Position numbers and translations under genes: made by a program | NCBI RefSeq assembly: GCF_900110915.1 | Contig: NZ_FOFG01000008.1 | Coordinates: 1 to 64,000 of the forward strand | Length of the DNA stretch: 64,000 bases | Direction: 5' to 3' | DNA from: Faunimonas pinastri | GTDB lineage: Bacteria; Pseudomonadota; Alphaproteobacteria; Rhizobiales; Afifellaceae | In this document: piece by piece, positions 50,319 through 60,106 of the stretch | Numbering within the stretch: position 1 is the stretch's first letter | Layout: the number at the start of each line of letters is the position of its first letter | The notes under the pieces: model-generated | The model's input: the letters and a program-made list of their open reading frames with translations, nothing else | What the model was told of the DNA's origin: nothing | Database searches by the model: none

Positions 50319-51626
50319 CTACTCGGCCGCCTGCATCACCGGATAGGGATCCGGCTTGGAGTTAAAGGTATAGCGGTCGATCCGCTCCTCGATCACGTGG
50401 CGGTAGTTGCGGATCAACGCCTGAACCGGCCAGGCCGCCGCATCGCCGAGCGCACAGATCGTGTGTCCCTCGATCTGGGTCGTCACCTCCAGGAGCATGT
50501 CGATCTCACGCTTCTCCGCCTCGCCGCGGCACATGCGCTCCAGCACCCGCCACATCCAGCCCGTGCCTTCGCGGCACGGCGTACACTGGCCGCAGCTCTC
50601 GTGCTTGAAGAAATAGGCGATGCGGGTAATCGCGCGGACGATGTCGGTCGACTTGTCCATCACGATCACGCCGGCCGTCCCGAAGGACGACTTCACCGCG
50701 CGGGTGCCGTCGAAATCCATGATCAGGTCTTCGCACTGCTCCGCCGGGATCACCGGGCAGGATGCGCCGCCGGGGATGATGGCGAGGAGGTTGTCCCAGC
50801 CGCCACGAATCCCGCCGCCGTGCTTCTCGACGAGTTCACGGAAGGGGATGCTCATCGCCTCTTCCACAATGCAGGGCGTGTTCACATGGCCGGAAAGACC
50901 GAAGAGCTTCGTCCCTACGTTATTCGCGCGCCCGATGGCGGAGAACCATCCCGCGCCGCGACGCAGGATGGTCGGGGCGACAGCGATCGACTCGACGTTG
51001 TTCACCGTGGTCGGGCAGCCGTAGAGGCCGACATTCGCCGGGAACGGCGGCTTCAGGCGCGGCTGGCCTTTCTTGCCTTCCAGGCTTTCCAGCAGCGCCG
51101 TCTCCTCGCCGCAGATATAGGCGCCGGCGCCGTGGCTGACGATGATGTCGAAATCCCAGCCGTGGATGTTGTCCTTGCCGATCAGCCGGGCGTCATAGGC
51201 CTCGTCGACCGCACGCTGCAGCGCCTCACGCTCGCGCATATATTCGCCGCGAATATAGATAACGGCGGTATGCGCGCCCATGGCGAAGGAGGCGATCAGG
51301 CAGCCTTCCACCAGATGGTGCGGATCGTTGCGAAGGATCTCGCGGTCCTTGCAGGTGCCGGGCTCGGATTCGTCGGCGTTCACAACGAGGTAATGCGGAC
51401 GCCCGTCCGACTGCTTCGGCATGAACGACCATTTCAGGCCGGTCGGGAAGCCGGCGCCACCGCGTCCACGGAGGCCGGACGCCTTCATCTCGTCGATGAT
51501 CCAGTCACGGCCCTTCTCGATGATGCCCTTGGTGCCGTCCCAGAGACCCCGGGACTTGGCACCGCTCAGGCTCTTGTCGCGAAGCCCGTAGATATTGGTG
51601 AAAATGCGATCCTTGTCAGCGAGCAT
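50319..51626 (-). CDS. nuoF: NADH-quinone oxidoreductase subunit F
   Basis: NADH- and FMN-binding subunit. The 435-residue protein has [13 protein letters not shown] (about 54-66) for [22 protein letters not shown], and the 4Fe-4S motif [12 protein letters not shown] near residue 350 (cluster N3). GGGGAG lies six bases before the ATG. It starts three bases after nuoE. Confidence 0.97.
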   Translation of the reverse strand: MLADKDRIFTNIYGLRDKSLSGAKSRGLWDGTKGIIEKGRDWIIDEMKASGLRGRGGAGFPTGLKWSFMPKQSDGRPHYLVVNADESEPGTCKDREILRNDPHHLVEGCLIASFAMGAHTAVIYIRGEYMREREALQRAVDEAYDARLIGKDNIHGWDFDIIVSHGAGAYICGEETALLESLEGKKGQPRLKPPFPANVGLYGCPTTVNNVESIAVAPTILRRGAGWFSAIGRANNVGTKLFGLSGHVNTPCIVEEAMSIPFRELVEKHGGGIRGGWDNLLAIIPGGASCPVIPAEQCEDLIMDFDGTRAVKSSFGTAGVIVMDKSTDIVRAITRIAYFFKHESCGQCTPCREGTGWMWRVLERMCRGEAEKREIDMLLEVTTQIEGHTICALGDAAAWPVQALIRNYRHVIEERIDRYTFNSKPDPYPVMQAAE

Positions 51627-51629
51627 GGA

Positions 51630-52652
51630 TCACTCCCCCGTATCTGTGTCGGTGCGCGTGCCCGGCCGCTCATGGTCTTCCCTAGCGGGCGTGCGCTCGG
51701 CCGGTGTTTCCTTCGGCCGTGCGGCATCGGCGCCCGGGTTCGCCATGGCATTCGATGCTGCCTGGTCGGAACGGCCGGAAGGATCGACGCGGCCAACTTC
51801 CTGGTTGGCGGCTCCCGGCTGGGACGTCGTGCTCGGAGACGAGGCCGGATCGACCTTGCCTTCCCGACGGCGCTGCTCGGATTCGAACTGCTCGCCGCCG
51901 GCCGTCTCGCTGATACCGGTCTTCGGCGCGTCGGGAGCCACCGCAGCGCTTTCCGGCGCATTGGCGTCGATGGTGCGCTCGCCAGCGGGAGCGGCGGCGG
52001 GCGTTCCTGCCGCCCGCTCCTTTTCGGCCTGCGCGTGCTCAAGCGCGTCGTAGTCAATGTCGGTCAGCGCGGTGAGGCCGGTGATCGGCTCGGAGACATG
52101 GCGCGAGCTCTGCGGGCCGGGCTTCGGCGGATTGCCGGTGGCAAGGCCGTCGAGCAGAGCCTCGAAGGACTCCACCGTCAGGTCCTCGTAATTGTCCTTG
52201 CCGATCTGCACCATCGGCGCGTTCACGCAGGCACCCAGACACTCGACCTCCTCCCACGAGAAATCGCCGTCGGCGCTCAGCTCATGGTGATGATGGGCGA
52301 TGCGACGCTCGCAGGCGCGGATGATGTCTTCCGCACCGCTCAGACGGCAGGGCGTGGTCCCGCAGACCTGCACGTGTGCCTTTCGGCCAACCGGCTGCAG
52401 CTGGAACTGCGTGTAGAACGTCGCGACCTCGAGGACGCGGATCGTCGGCATGCCGAGCATTTCGGCGACGCTCTCGATGGCCGGCTTGGAAACCCAGCCT
52501 TCCTGTTCCTGCGCGCGCATCAGCAGCGGAATGACGGCCGAGGCCTGGCGCCCTTCCGGAAACTTCCGGATCGTCGCCTCGGCCCAGTTCATGTTGTCGG
52601 CCGTGAAGGCGAACGCCTCCGGCTGCTCTTCGTGAAGACGGCGGACGGCCAT
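51630..52652 (-). CDS. nuoE: NADH-quinone oxidoreductase subunit E with long disordered tail
   Basis: Thioredoxin-fold subunit carrying 2Fe-2S cluster N1a. Ligands Cys97, Cys102, Cys138 and Cys142 are visible ([10 protein letters not shown] and [11 protein letters not shown]). The conserved domain ends near residue 190. The protein then continues for about 150 residues rich in Ala, Pro, Glu, Ser and Thr with no predicted fold. Extensions here occur in some rhizobia, but this one nearly doubles the protein. Its start overlaps the nuoD stop by one base (TGATG). Confidence 0.95.
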   Translation of the reverse strand: MAVRRLHEEQPEAFAFTADNMNWAEATIRKFPEGRQASAVIPLLMRAQEQEGWVSKPAIESVAEMLGMPTIRVLEVATFYTQFQLQPVGRKAHVQVCGTTPCRLSGAEDIIRACERRIAHHHHELSADGDFSWEEVECLGACVNAPMVQIGKDNYEDLTVESFEALLDGLATGNPPKPGPQSSRHVSEPITGLTALTDIDYDALEHAQAEKERAAGTPAAAPAGERTIDANAPESAAVAPDAPKTGISETAGGEQFESEQRRREGKVDPASSPSTTSQPGAANQEVGRVDPSGRSDQAASNAMANPGADAARPKETPAERTPAREDHERPGTRTDTDTGE

Positions 52653-53842
52653 CAGCGATCAACCTCACCAAAGACGATATCGAGGGAGCCGAGCACGGCG
52701 GAAATGTCGGCCAGCATGTGGCCACGGCACAGGAAGTCCATGGCCTGAAGATGGGCATAGCCCGGAGCGCGGATCTTGCAGCGGTACGGCTTGTTGGTGC
52801 CATCCGACACGAGATACACGCCGAATTCGCCCTTGGGCGCCTCGACCGCGGCATAGACGTCGCCAGCCGGTACGTGGAAGCCTTCGGTGTAGAGCTTGAA
52901 GTGATGGATCAGCGATTCCATCGAGCGCTTCATCTCGCCGCGCGACGGAGGCACGACCTTGCCGTCCACCGACGAGACCGGCCCTGCCCCATTGGCGGAC
53001 CGCAACTTATCGACGCACTGGCGCATGATGCGAACCGACTGCCGCATTTCGTGCATGCGGATCAGATAGCGGTCGTAGCAGTCGCCATTCTTGCCGATCG
53101 CGAGATCGAACTCCATCTCGTCGTAGCACTCGTACGGCTGCGACTTGCGGAGATCCCATGCCGCGCCGGACCCGCGCACCATGACGCCGGAGAAACCCCA
53201 GCGCCAGCAATCTTCCAGGCTGACCACGCCGATATCGACGTTGCGCTGCTTGAAGATACGGTTCTCGGTCAAGAGGCCCTCGGTATCGTCGAGAACCTTC
53301 AGGAACGGATCGCAGAACGCTTCGATGTCGTCGATCAGCTGGTTGGGCAGATCCTGATGAACGCCGCCCGGACGGAAATAGGCGGCATGCATGCGGGCAC
53401 CGGAAGCGCGCTCGTAGAAGAGCATCAGCTTCTCGCGCTCTTCGAAGCCCCACAGCGGCGGCGTCATCGCACCGACGTCCATCGCCTGGGTGGTCACATT
53501 CATGATGTGCGAGAGCAGACGACCGATTTCGGAGTACAGCACGCGAATGAGCTGCCCACGGCGCGGCACTTCCAGACCGAGAAGCCGCTCTGTCGCGAGG
53601 CAGAAGGCGTGCTCCTGGTTCATCGGCGCGACATAATCCAGCCGGTCGAAGTAGGGCATCGCCTGGAGATAGGTCTTGTACTCGATCAGCTTCTCGGTGC
53701 CGCGATGAAGCAGTCCGATATGGGGATCGACACGCTCGACGATCTCGCCGTCGAGTTCGAGAACCAGACGCAACACTCCGTGAGCCGAAGGATGCTCCGG
53801 CCCGAAGTTGATATTGAAGTTGCGGACGTCCGCTTCGGCCAT
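52652..53842 (-). CDS. nuoD: NADH-quinone oxidoreductase subunit D
   Basis: The 49-kDa subunit that forms the quinone-reduction site with NuoB. The 396-residue hydrogenase-derived protein has [21 protein letters not shown] with the conserved HPSAHG loop, and [20 protein letters not shown]. The hydrogenase nickel-binding cysteines are absent, as expected. The ATG at 53842 gives [18 protein letters not shown]. It lies 61 bases after nuoC. Confidence 0.97.
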   Translation of the reverse strand: MAEADVRNFNINFGPEHPSAHGVLRLVLELDGEIVERVDPHIGLLHRGTEKLIEYKTYLQAMPYFDRLDYVAPMNQEHAFCLATERLLGLEVPRRGQLIRVLYSEIGRLLSHIMNVTTQAMDVGAMTPPLWGFEEREKLMLFYERASGARMHAAYFRPGGVHQDLPNQLIDDIEAFCDPFLKVLDDTEGLLTENRIFKQRNVDIGVVSLEDCWRWGFSGVMVRGSGAAWDLRKSQPYECYDEMEFDLAIGKNGDCYDRYLIRMHEMRQSVRIMRQCVDKLRSANGAGPVSSVDGKVVPPSRGEMKRSMESLIHHFKLYTEGFHVPAGDVYAAVEAPKGEFGVYLVSDGTNKPYRCKIRAPGYAHLQAMDFLCRGHMLADISAVLGSLDIVFGEVDR

Positions 53843-53903
53843 AGTCTCAGTTCTCGCTCTTTCGCTCCATTCGCTTGGGGCTCGCACCCCGGCGAAGAGC
53901 GAC

Positions 53904-54542
53904 CTATCCAGACTTCACCGTCGTGTCGCCGGCCTTCTCGTCGCCGGGCAGCACGTAGTCCGGCCCTTCCCACGGCGACAGGAAGTCGAAATTCCTGAAT
54001 TCCTGCGGCAGCTTGACCGGCTCGTAGACGACACGTGCGCGTTCGTTGTCGTAACGAACCTCGACAAAGCCGGTCAGCGGGAACTCCTTGCGGAGCGGAT
54101 AGCCGTTGAAGCCGTAATCGGTGAGAATCCGGCGAAGATCCGGATGGCCGGAGAAGAGGATCCCGAAGAGATCGTACGCCTCGCGCTCGAACCAGTCGGC
54201 AGCGGGATAGATCGCGGTGGCCGACTGAACGGGCGTGCGCTCGTCGGTTTCCACCTTGATGCGGATGCGCGCGTTCCGACGCGGGCTCAGCAGGTGATAA
54301 ACGACATCGAAGCGGTTCTCGCGCGCGGGCCAGTCCACGCCGCAAATATCGATGAAGCAGATGAACTGCAGATCGGGATCATCCCGCAGCAGCGTCAGCA
54401 CATCGAGAATATCATCCCGACCGACCTTGATGGAAAGGTCGCCGAAGGCAATGGCGTGATCGAGGATCCGATCGCCGAGGACGGCGGAAACGCGCGTCGA
54501 CACGGCACCGAGAACCTCATTCTCTGCAACGCTCTCACTCAT
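53904..54542 (-). CDS. nuoC: NADH-quinone oxidoreductase subunit C
   Basis: The 30-kDa subunit of the peripheral arm, separate from NuoD as in alphaproteobacteria (fused in E. coli). The 212-residue protein has [30 protein letters not shown], split here as [10 protein letters not shown] and [14 protein letters not shown], the family signature. The ATG at 54542 is chosen over a TTG at 54548 that overlaps the nuoB stop. Confidence 0.96.
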   Translation of the reverse strand: MSESVAENEVLGAVSTRVSAVLGDRILDHAIAFGDLSIKVGRDDILDVLTLLRDDPDLQFICFIDICGVDWPARENRFDVVYHLLSPRRNARIRIKVETDERTPVQSATAIYPAADWFEREAYDLFGILFSGHPDLRRILTDYGFNGYPLRKEFPLTGFVEVRYDNERARVVYEPVKLPQEFRNFDFLSPWEGPDYVLPGDEKAGDTTVKSG

Positions 54543-54544
54543 GA

Positions 54545-55117
54545 TCAACGCTCGATCGTGCCGGTGCGGCGGATCTTTTTCTGCAGAAGCAGAACGCCGT
54601 AGATCAACGCCTCGGCCGTGGGCGGGCAGCCCGGCACATAGACGTCCACCGGAACGACGCGGTCACAGCCACGAACGACGGAATAGGAATAGTGGTAGTA
54701 ACCACCGCCATTCGCGCACGATCCCATGGAGATCACGTAACGCGGCTCGGGCATCTGATCGTAGACCTTGCGAAGAGCCGGAGCCATCTTGTTGGTCAGC
54801 GTGCCGGCGACGATCATCACGTCCGACTGGCGCGGCGAGGCTCGCGGCGCGACACCGAACCGCTCCATGTCATAGCGCGGGCCGGATGCCTGCATGAGGC
54901 CCTCAACGGCGCAGCAGGCAAGACCGAACTGCATCCACATCAAGGAGCCAGTACGGGCCCAGGTGATCAGCTCGTTCACGGAGGTCGTAATGAAGCCGCG
55001 GTCGGCGAGTTCGTCGTTCACTTCCTCGAAGAACGGATCTTTTTGACCGGCGGGTTTCGCTACGGGACCGCGCGGATGGGCGTCATCAACGACCAGGCCT
55101 TTGCTCATCAATCCCAT
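54545..55117 (-). CDS. nuoB: NADH-quinone oxidoreductase subunit B
   Basis: Carries the terminal cluster N2. The 190-residue protein has ligands Cys68, Cys69, Cys134 and Cys164 ([21 protein letters not shown]). After the CC pair the sequence is [13 protein letters not shown], where most rhizobial homologues I know have VEMMQ-type residues, so this segment near the quinone site is slightly divergent. Starts at 55117 (MGLMSKG) and 55108 are both possible; 55108 would overlap the nuoA stop by one base. Confidence 0.95.
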   Translation of the reverse strand: MGLMSKGLVVDDAHPRGPVAKPAGQKDPFFEEVNDELADRGFITTSVNELITWARTGSLMWMQFGLACCAVEGLMQASGPRYDMERFGVAPRASPRQSDVMIVAGTLTNKMAPALRKVYDQMPEPRYVISMGSCANGGGYYHYSYSVVRGCDRVVPVDVYVPGCPPTAEALIYGVLLLQKKIRRTGTIER

Positions 55118-55473
55118 TCGAGAGCGCCCTTCTTCCATTCGTAGATAAAGCCGATCGTCAGGACGGCCAGGAAAACCATCATCGACCAGAAACCGAACCA
55201 GCCGATATGCCTGAACGCGACGGCCCAGGGAAACAGAAACGCCACTTCCAGATCGAAGATGATGAACAGGATCGCAACGAGATAGAAGCGCACGTCGAAT
55301 TTCATGCGCGCGTCATCGAACGCGTTGAAGCCGCACTCGTAGGCGGAAAGCTTCTCCGGATCCGGGTTCCTGTAGGCGACGAGGAAAGGAGTAACCAGCA
55401 ACGCCCCGCCGATCACAAGGGCAATGGCGATAAAGATGACGATGGGCATGTAGCTCTGGAGGAGCGTTTCCAT
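55108..55473 (-). CDS. nuoA: NADH-quinone oxidoreductase subunit A
   Basis: Three-helix membrane subunit at the junction of the two arms, 121 residues. Conserved residues include [24 protein letters not shown], split here as [15 protein letters not shown] and [17 protein letters not shown]. It is the first gene of the operon, and a candidate promoter lies about 110 bases upstream. Confidence 0.97.
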   Translation of the reverse strand: METLLQSYMPIVIFIAIALVIGGALLVTPFLVAYRNPDPEKLSAYECGFNAFDDARMKFDVRFYLVAILFIIFDLEVAFLFPWAVAFRHIGWFGFWSMMVFLAVLTIGFIYEWKKGALEWD

Positions 55474-55581
55474 CTGTGATCCCGTTATTTGTTGTTCCAG
55501 GCTTTGTCTAATCGTTCCGACCGGTTGAGGAAACCAGTCTCGACGCGACGCGAAGACGCGGCCTGCCTGTCTCGCTGCATT

Positions 55582-55610
55582 GCACTAGACCTCCTCTAAA
55601 GAGACTGCAA
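55582..55610 (-). promoter_or_regulatory. Candidate promoter of the nuo operon
   Basis: On the - strand TTGCAG (55610-55605), a 17-base spacer and TAGTGC (55587-55582). The -35 is identical to those proposed for rpsB and lexA; the -10 is weak. Confidence 0.3.
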
Positions 55611-55677
55611 GCCGAAGAGTGAACCTCCCCCCGAACGTTTGGACAGGTGTGGTAAATCAGGCAGGCCTTCGACGCAG

Positions 55678-55705
55678 ATGAGGCCGGCGCTGTGGCCGGC
55701 CTCAT
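55678..55705 (-). other. Stem-loop downstream of the 122-residue secreted protein gene
   Basis: ATGAGGCCGGC (55678-55688) pairs perfectly with 55695-55705 around a six-base loop. It begins nine bases after the stop at 55714. No T-run follows on the - strand, so it may be a weak or Rho-assisted terminator that insulates nuo from upstream transcription. Confidence 0.5.
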
Positions 55706-55713
55706 GACTCTTC

Positions 55714-56082
55714 TTAGCGAACGGTGTGGCCGGGGCCATAGCCCGGGATAAAGCACCGGGATCCCATCGGCTGCATGTGGCGCATCCGGAAATATTCCCC
55801 GTCCACGCTGCAGGTGCGTCCGGGAGGCGGCGGGCCGTCGCGCCAGTCCCTCTCACGATCCCAGTCGCCCCGCGGCGGCGGAGGAGGAGGCGGCGGCCCC
55901 CATCCCCGGCGGTCGTCGGGATCACGATCCCACTGAGCCAGTTGCAGCAGCGAAGCCGCGGAAGCTTCCTGTGCATGATTCGATGCCGGGGCCGTCCGGA
56001 TGCCCGCGTCCGCGAAGGCTGCCGAAGAGCAGCCGAGCGTCAGAGCAGCACCGATCACCGCGACCGTTTGCCTGAGATGCAT
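55714..56082 (-). CDS. Small secreted proline-rich protein of unknown function
   Basis: A 122-residue protein with a clear signal peptide (MHLRQTVAVIGAALTLG, cleavage probably after the AFA near residue 24). The Cys in GCSSAAF does not make a good lipobox. The mature part contains a run of eight prolines, an Asp/Arg-rich stretch (RGDWDRERDWRDG), and two cysteines in the C-terminal 40 residues that could form a disulfide. GGAGG five bases upstream fixes the start at 56082. I do not recognise a family. It stands between pssA-psd and nuo without obvious partners. Confidence 0.65.
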   Translation of the reverse strand: MHLRQTVAVIGAALTLGCSSAAFADAGIRTAPASNHAQEASAASLLQLAQWDRDPDDRRGWGPPPPPPPPRGDWDRERDWRDGPPPPGRTCSVDGEYFRMRHMQPMGSRCFIPGYGPGHTVR

Positions 56083-56173
56083 GAGTTCCTCCAACCCTGT
56101 GCCGCACTTCCATGCTGGCACGACTGGAGAACCTGCGGCGTCGCCGAACGGTTCCCAGCGCTGTCGGCGGTTG

Positions 56174-56395
56174 TCAGCGCCCGCTGGTCATGGCCCGGAT
56201 GAAACGGGAAAGCAGGCTCCAGAAGCTGACGGTCGTCCTGTTGTAGATGCGGTTGTACAGCGCCTTGCGGGGATGTGTGATCCAGCCATAACCGCGCGGG
56301 GCCTTGAGCCCCAGTTCGTTCTGGACGGTGCGCTTGAGCGAGGTCCGCGCCGCGATGCTCTTGCGGATGCTCGGCTTGCGAACTCCGATCTTCAT
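56174..56395 (-). CDS. Small basic protein resembling Firmicutes phage-associated proteins
   Basis: A 73-residue, strongly basic protein starting MKIGVRKPSIRKSIAARTS and containing GYGWITHPRKALYNRIYNRT. This pattern (KPSxKKxIAARTTG, then GxGWIxxPKKAxYNKxYxKTT) resembles small proteins of unknown function that I recall from Firmicutes genomes and prophages. GGGAGGG upstream supports the start at 56395. No other phage gene is nearby. Function unknown. Confidence 0.6.
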   Translation of the reverse strand: MKIGVRKPSIRKSIAARTSLKRTVQNELGLKAPRGYGWITHPRKALYNRIYNRTTVSFWSLLSRFIRAMTSGR

Positions 56396-56464
56396 GCTCG
56401 TCCCTCCTGCCCTGCTTTCGACCCGATCACGCCCGGAAAGCATCCGGCGGAAGCGAGCATCAAG

Positions 56465-57265
56465 CTATGCCTCGGCTTCCTGCGTTTCAATCTCCGCCGC
56501 CGCGGCCTTGCGGTGCCAGGCCCGCCAGGCGAAAGGCAGGTGCAGGAGATAGGCTATCGCACCCACCGCCAGCATCGCGAAGGTATAGCTGGCGAGAAGC
56601 GCCACCACGACCACGCCAACCACGAGCACCCACGGCAGATTTTCCCGCGGAATCCGCGTCCCTATGCGCTTGCCGGAGAAGGTCGGCAGCCGGCTGACCA
56701 TGAGACACGCTATGACGACCGTGTAGAGCGCGACCAGCCCGGCCGCCGCATGGGGCACGGAAATGCCTGTCTGGTCCAGGCAGAGTGGCAGCAGGACCGC
56801 GACGGCCGCCGCCGGTGCCGGGACGCCGACGAAGAAATCCTTCTGCCATGCGGGCGGCTCTTCGCTCGAAAGTGCGGCGTTAAAGCGCGCGAGCCGCAGG
56901 GCGGCGCACATCGCCAGCGCCAGCGCGGCGATCCAGCCCAGGGAGCCCAGATCCTCCAGCCGCCAGACATAAAGGAGAATCGCCGGGGCGACCCCGAAAT
57001 CCACGAAGTCCGCCAGCGAATCGAGTTGCTCGCCGAAAAGCGACGTCGTCTTCAGAAGGCGAGCGACACGCCCGTCCACCGCGTCGAGCAGCGCCGCGAA
57101 GATGATCGCCGTCACCGCCATCTCGAAGCGGTTTTCGATCGCCATGCGAATCGCCGTCAGCCCGGCGCAGAGCGCCAGCAGCGTGACGAGATTGGGCAAG
57201 GCCGCGCGGAATGGTACCGGCTTCACCCGGCGGGAGGAGCCGACCCGGCCGAAGGGGCCCGGCAT
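56465..57265 (-). CDS. pssA: CDP-diacylglycerol--serine O-phosphatidyltransferase
   Basis: Makes phosphatidylserine from CDP-diacylglycerol and serine. The 266-residue protein is the membrane CDP-alcohol phosphatidyltransferase type. Its motif is D64-G65-x2-A68-R69-x8-G78-x3-D82-x3-D86, and about eight helices are visible. Its start overlaps the psd stop by one base (TGATG). With psd it gives phosphatidylethanolamine, using the CDP-diacylglycerol made by cdsA elsewhere in the window. Confidence 0.94.
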   Translation of the reverse strand: MPGPFGRVGSSRRVKPVPFRAALPNLVTLLALCAGLTAIRMAIENRFEMAVTAIIFAALLDAVDGRVARLLKTTSLFGEQLDSLADFVDFGVAPAILLYVWRLEDLGSLGWIAALALAMCAALRLARFNAALSSEEPPAWQKDFFVGVPAPAAAVAVLLPLCLDQTGISVPHAAAGLVALYTVVIACLMVSRLPTFSGKRIGTRIPRENLPWVLVVGVVVVALLASYTFAMLAVGAIAYLLHLPFAWRAWHRKAAAAEIETQEAEA

Positions 57266-57999
57266 CAGTCGATCCGCACCGGCAACCGGGCGGCCCGCGT
57301 TTCGAGAAACTCCGCCGTGATCGGCGAGCCATCCGTCAGACGGGCGAGGATCGTCTCACCCGCGACCGCCCGCTGCCCCTCGTGGACGGCCACCTCGGCC
57401 CCCGGGGGAAGATAGACGTCGAGCCGCGAGCCGAAGCGGATCATGCCGAAGCGGGCCCCCTGCTCCAGGTTCTCGCCCTGCTTGCTCCAGCACAGGATGC
57501 GGCGGGCAACGAGACCGGCGATCTGCACCACGCCGATTCGCTCCCCGTTCGGCAGTTCGATCACCAGTCCGTTCCGCTCGTTGGCCTCGCTGGCCTTGTC
57601 GAAATCGGCGCTCAGGAACTTGCCGGGCTTGTAGGCGCGGCGCAGCACGTAACCGCCCACCGGCGCCCGGTTGATGTGGCAGTCGAAGACATTCATGAAC
57701 ACGGAAATGCGGACGCGCGGCTCCGGGCCCATCCAGAGCTCCGGCGGCGGCACGGCTTCCACGATCGGCTCGACCCGGCCGTCGGCCGGGCTCACCACGA
57801 TGTCGGAAGCCAGCGGCGTCACCCGCACGGGATCGCGGAAGAAGATGCACATCCACCCGGTCAGGATGATCAGTATCCAGAACAGCGGAGACCACAGCAG
57901 GCCGAGGAGAATCGCCGCGATCAGCGAGATCGCGATGAAGAGACGGCCTTCCCGGTGGATATACGGAACGGCGTCGGTGATGGAATGGGGAAGCAGCAT
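57265..57999 (-). CDS. psd: Phosphatidylserine decarboxylase (short proenzyme)
   Basis: Decarboxylates phosphatidylserine to phosphatidylethanolamine. The 244-residue protein is the short PSD type, with one or two N-terminal membrane helices (about 20-50). The self-cleavage site is Gly190-Ser191 in RFGS, whose Ser becomes the pyruvoyl group. SPADGRV and [11 protein letters not shown] are conserved. Coupled to pssA. It has no convincing ribosome binding site. Confidence 0.94.
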   Translation of the reverse strand: MLLPHSITDAVPYIHREGRLFIAISLIAAILLGLLWSPLFWILIILTGWMCIFFRDPVRVTPLASDIVVSPADGRVEPIVEAVPPPELWMGPEPRVRISVFMNVFDCHINRAPVGGYVLRRAYKPGKFLSADFDKASEANERNGLVIELPNGERIGVVQIAGLVARRILCWSKQGENLEQGARFGMIRFGSRLDVYLPPGAEVAVHEGQRAVAGETILARLTDGSPITAEFLETRAARLPVRID

Positions 58000-58059
58000 G
58001 GGGCCGTTCTAGCCGTTCCCCCGCCGCATATCCATCACCCTGCCTTGGCTTTGCATGCC

Positions 58060-59949
58060 CTATTCCGCCGCTTGCGTTTCGCTGGCGGCCGTTTCGCTGG
58101 CGGCCAGGGCCTCTTCCTCCTCGCGCGTCCGGCGGAGCTGTTCCGCCGCCGCGTCGGCTTCCCGCTGGCGATCCCACATGCGGGCATAAAGGCCGCCGCG
58201 CAGCATGAGTTCGCCGTGGGTGCCCTGCTCCGCGATACGCCCGTCCTGCAGCACGATGATCCGATCGGCGTTGACCACCGTGGACAGGCGGTGGGCGATG
58301 ATCAGCGTGGTGCGATCACGGGAGACGAGATCCAGCGCCTGCTGGATCTCCTGCTCGGTGGCGGTATCCAGCGCCGAGGTCGCCTCGTCGAAGATCAGGA
58401 TCGGCGGCGCCTTGAGGATCGTCCGCGCGATGGCGACGCGCTGCTTCTCGCCGCCCGAAAGCTTCAACCCGCGCTCCCCGACCGGCGTATCGTAGCCCTC
58501 GGGAAGCTGCTCGATGAAATGGTCGACCTGCGCCATTCCAGCGGCTTCACGGACCTCGTCGTCCGAGGCTTCCCAGCGGCCGTAGCGGATATTGTAGCCG
58601 ATCGTATCGTTGAAGAGCACGGTATCCTGCGGAACCATGCCGATCGCGGAGCGAAGGCTCTCCTGCTCGACGGCGCGAATATCCTGCCCGTCGATCGTGA
58701 TGCGACCGGACGTCACGTCGTAGAAGCGGAACAGCAGCCGCGAGATCGTGGACTTGCCCGCGCCCGACGGCCCGACGATCGCCACCGTCGCGGCGGCGGG
58801 CACCTCGAAGCTGATTCCCTTCAGGATCTCGCGATTCGGATCGTAAGCGAAATGCACATCCTCGAAGCGGATGTTGGCGCCTGAAACGTCCAGCAGCGGA
58901 GCGTTGGCGCGGTTTTTCACTTCCGGCTCCACTTCAAGAAGCAGGAACATTTCCTCGATGTCGGCGAGCCCCTGCTTGATCTCGCGATAGACGAAGCCGA
59001 TGAAATTGAGGGGAATGGAGAGCTGCATCAGCAGCGAGTTGATCAGCACGAAATCGCCGATCGTCTGCGTGCCGTTCAGTACGGCGCGACCGGACAGCAC
59101 CATGCAGACGGCCGTGCCGACCGAAAAGATCACGGACTGCCCGAGATTGAGCCAGGCGAGCGAGGTCCAGGTGCGGGTTGCGGCCGCCTCGTAGATGGCC
59201 ATGGAGCTGTCGAAACGGCTCGCCTCCCGGCGCTCGTTGCCGAAATACTTCACCGTCTCGTAGTTCAGGAGCGAATCGACGGCCTTTGAGTTTGCGTCCG
59301 TGTCGGAATCGTTCATCTCCCGGCGGATGTTGATCCGCCAGTCGCTCGCCTTGACCGTGTACCAGATGTAGAGCCACACGGTGACGGCGATGATCACGAC
59401 ATACCAGACGTTGAACTGGTGCCAGATCACGTAGGCACTCATCGCGAACTCCACCACGGTCGGGATGGAGTTCAGGATGGTGAAGCGCACGATCGTCTCG
59501 ATGCCCTTGGTTCCGCGCTCGATGACGCGGGACAGGCCGCCCGTGCGCCGCGACAGATGGAAGCGCAGCGAGAGTTCGTGCAGATGGATGAAGGTGCGGA
59601 AGGCGAGCTGGCGAACCGCATGCTGACCGACGCGGGCGAAGAGCGCATCGCGGATCTGGTTCAGCGCGACGGAAATGATGCGGCCGACATTGTAGGCCAC
59701 GACCAGCGCGAGCGGCGCGGCGATCATGGCCGGGATATAGCCGGGTGTATCCGCCTTTCCGACCAGCGCATCCGTCGCCCACTTGAAGAAATAGGGAACG
59801 AGAACCGTCACCACCTTGGCCGCGAGCAGCGCCAGAATGGCGACCATCACGCGCATTTTCAGGTCGGGCCGGTCCGACGGCCACATATAGGGCCAGAGAT
59901 TCTTCAGGGTCTCAAAGGTCGAGCCCCGCTCGGCGGAGACTTTAGGCAT
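58060..59949 (-). CDS. Atm1-type ABC exporter (fused permease-ATPase)
   Basis: A 629-residue half transporter of the ABCB7/Atm1/HMT1 group, which exports glutathione-linked persulfides, iron-sulfur precursors or metal conjugates. Six membrane helices span about residues 30-320, with FHLSRRTGGLSRVIERGTKG in the position that binds glutathione in structurally known Atm1 proteins. The ATPase domain has GPSGAGKST, KLSGGEKQRVAIART and ILIFDEATSALD. A charged alanine/glutamate-rich tail follows. It is 60 bases upstream of psd and probably an independent function. Confidence 0.88.
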   Translation of the reverse strand: MPKVSAERGSTFETLKNLWPYMWPSDRPDLKMRVMVAILALLAAKVVTVLVPYFFKWATDALVGKADTPGYIPAMIAAPLALVVAYNVGRIISVALNQIRDALFARVGQHAVRQLAFRTFIHLHELSLRFHLSRRTGGLSRVIERGTKGIETIVRFTILNSIPTVVEFAMSAYVIWHQFNVWYVVIIAVTVWLYIWYTVKASDWRINIRREMNDSDTDANSKAVDSLLNYETVKYFGNERREASRFDSSMAIYEAAATRTWTSLAWLNLGQSVIFSVGTAVCMVLSGRAVLNGTQTIGDFVLINSLLMQLSIPLNFIGFVYREIKQGLADIEEMFLLLEVEPEVKNRANAPLLDVSGANIRFEDVHFAYDPNREILKGISFEVPAAATVAIVGPSGAGKSTISRLLFRFYDVTSGRITIDGQDIRAVEQESLRSAIGMVPQDTVLFNDTIGYNIRYGRWEASDDEVREAAGMAQVDHFIEQLPEGYDTPVGERGLKLSGGEKQRVAIARTILKAPPILIFDEATSALDTATEQEIQQALDLVSRDRTTLIIAHRLSTVVNADRIIVLQDGRIAEQGTHGELMLRGGLYARMWDRQREADAAAEQLRRTREEEEALAASETAASETQAAE

Positions 59950-60106
59950 ACGGTTCTGGCTTTCCGGCTCTGGCAGGGCGCGTCCGGGGACGCCGACGGG
60001 AGGGAATTCACTTCAGGCGCGGACAGGTAAGGCCGACGCGCCCTTCCTTCAAGGCAGCAAGTTGCCCTCCGGGCGAGACGGCCCGCCTCGAACGAGGGGT
60101 TGGCGG

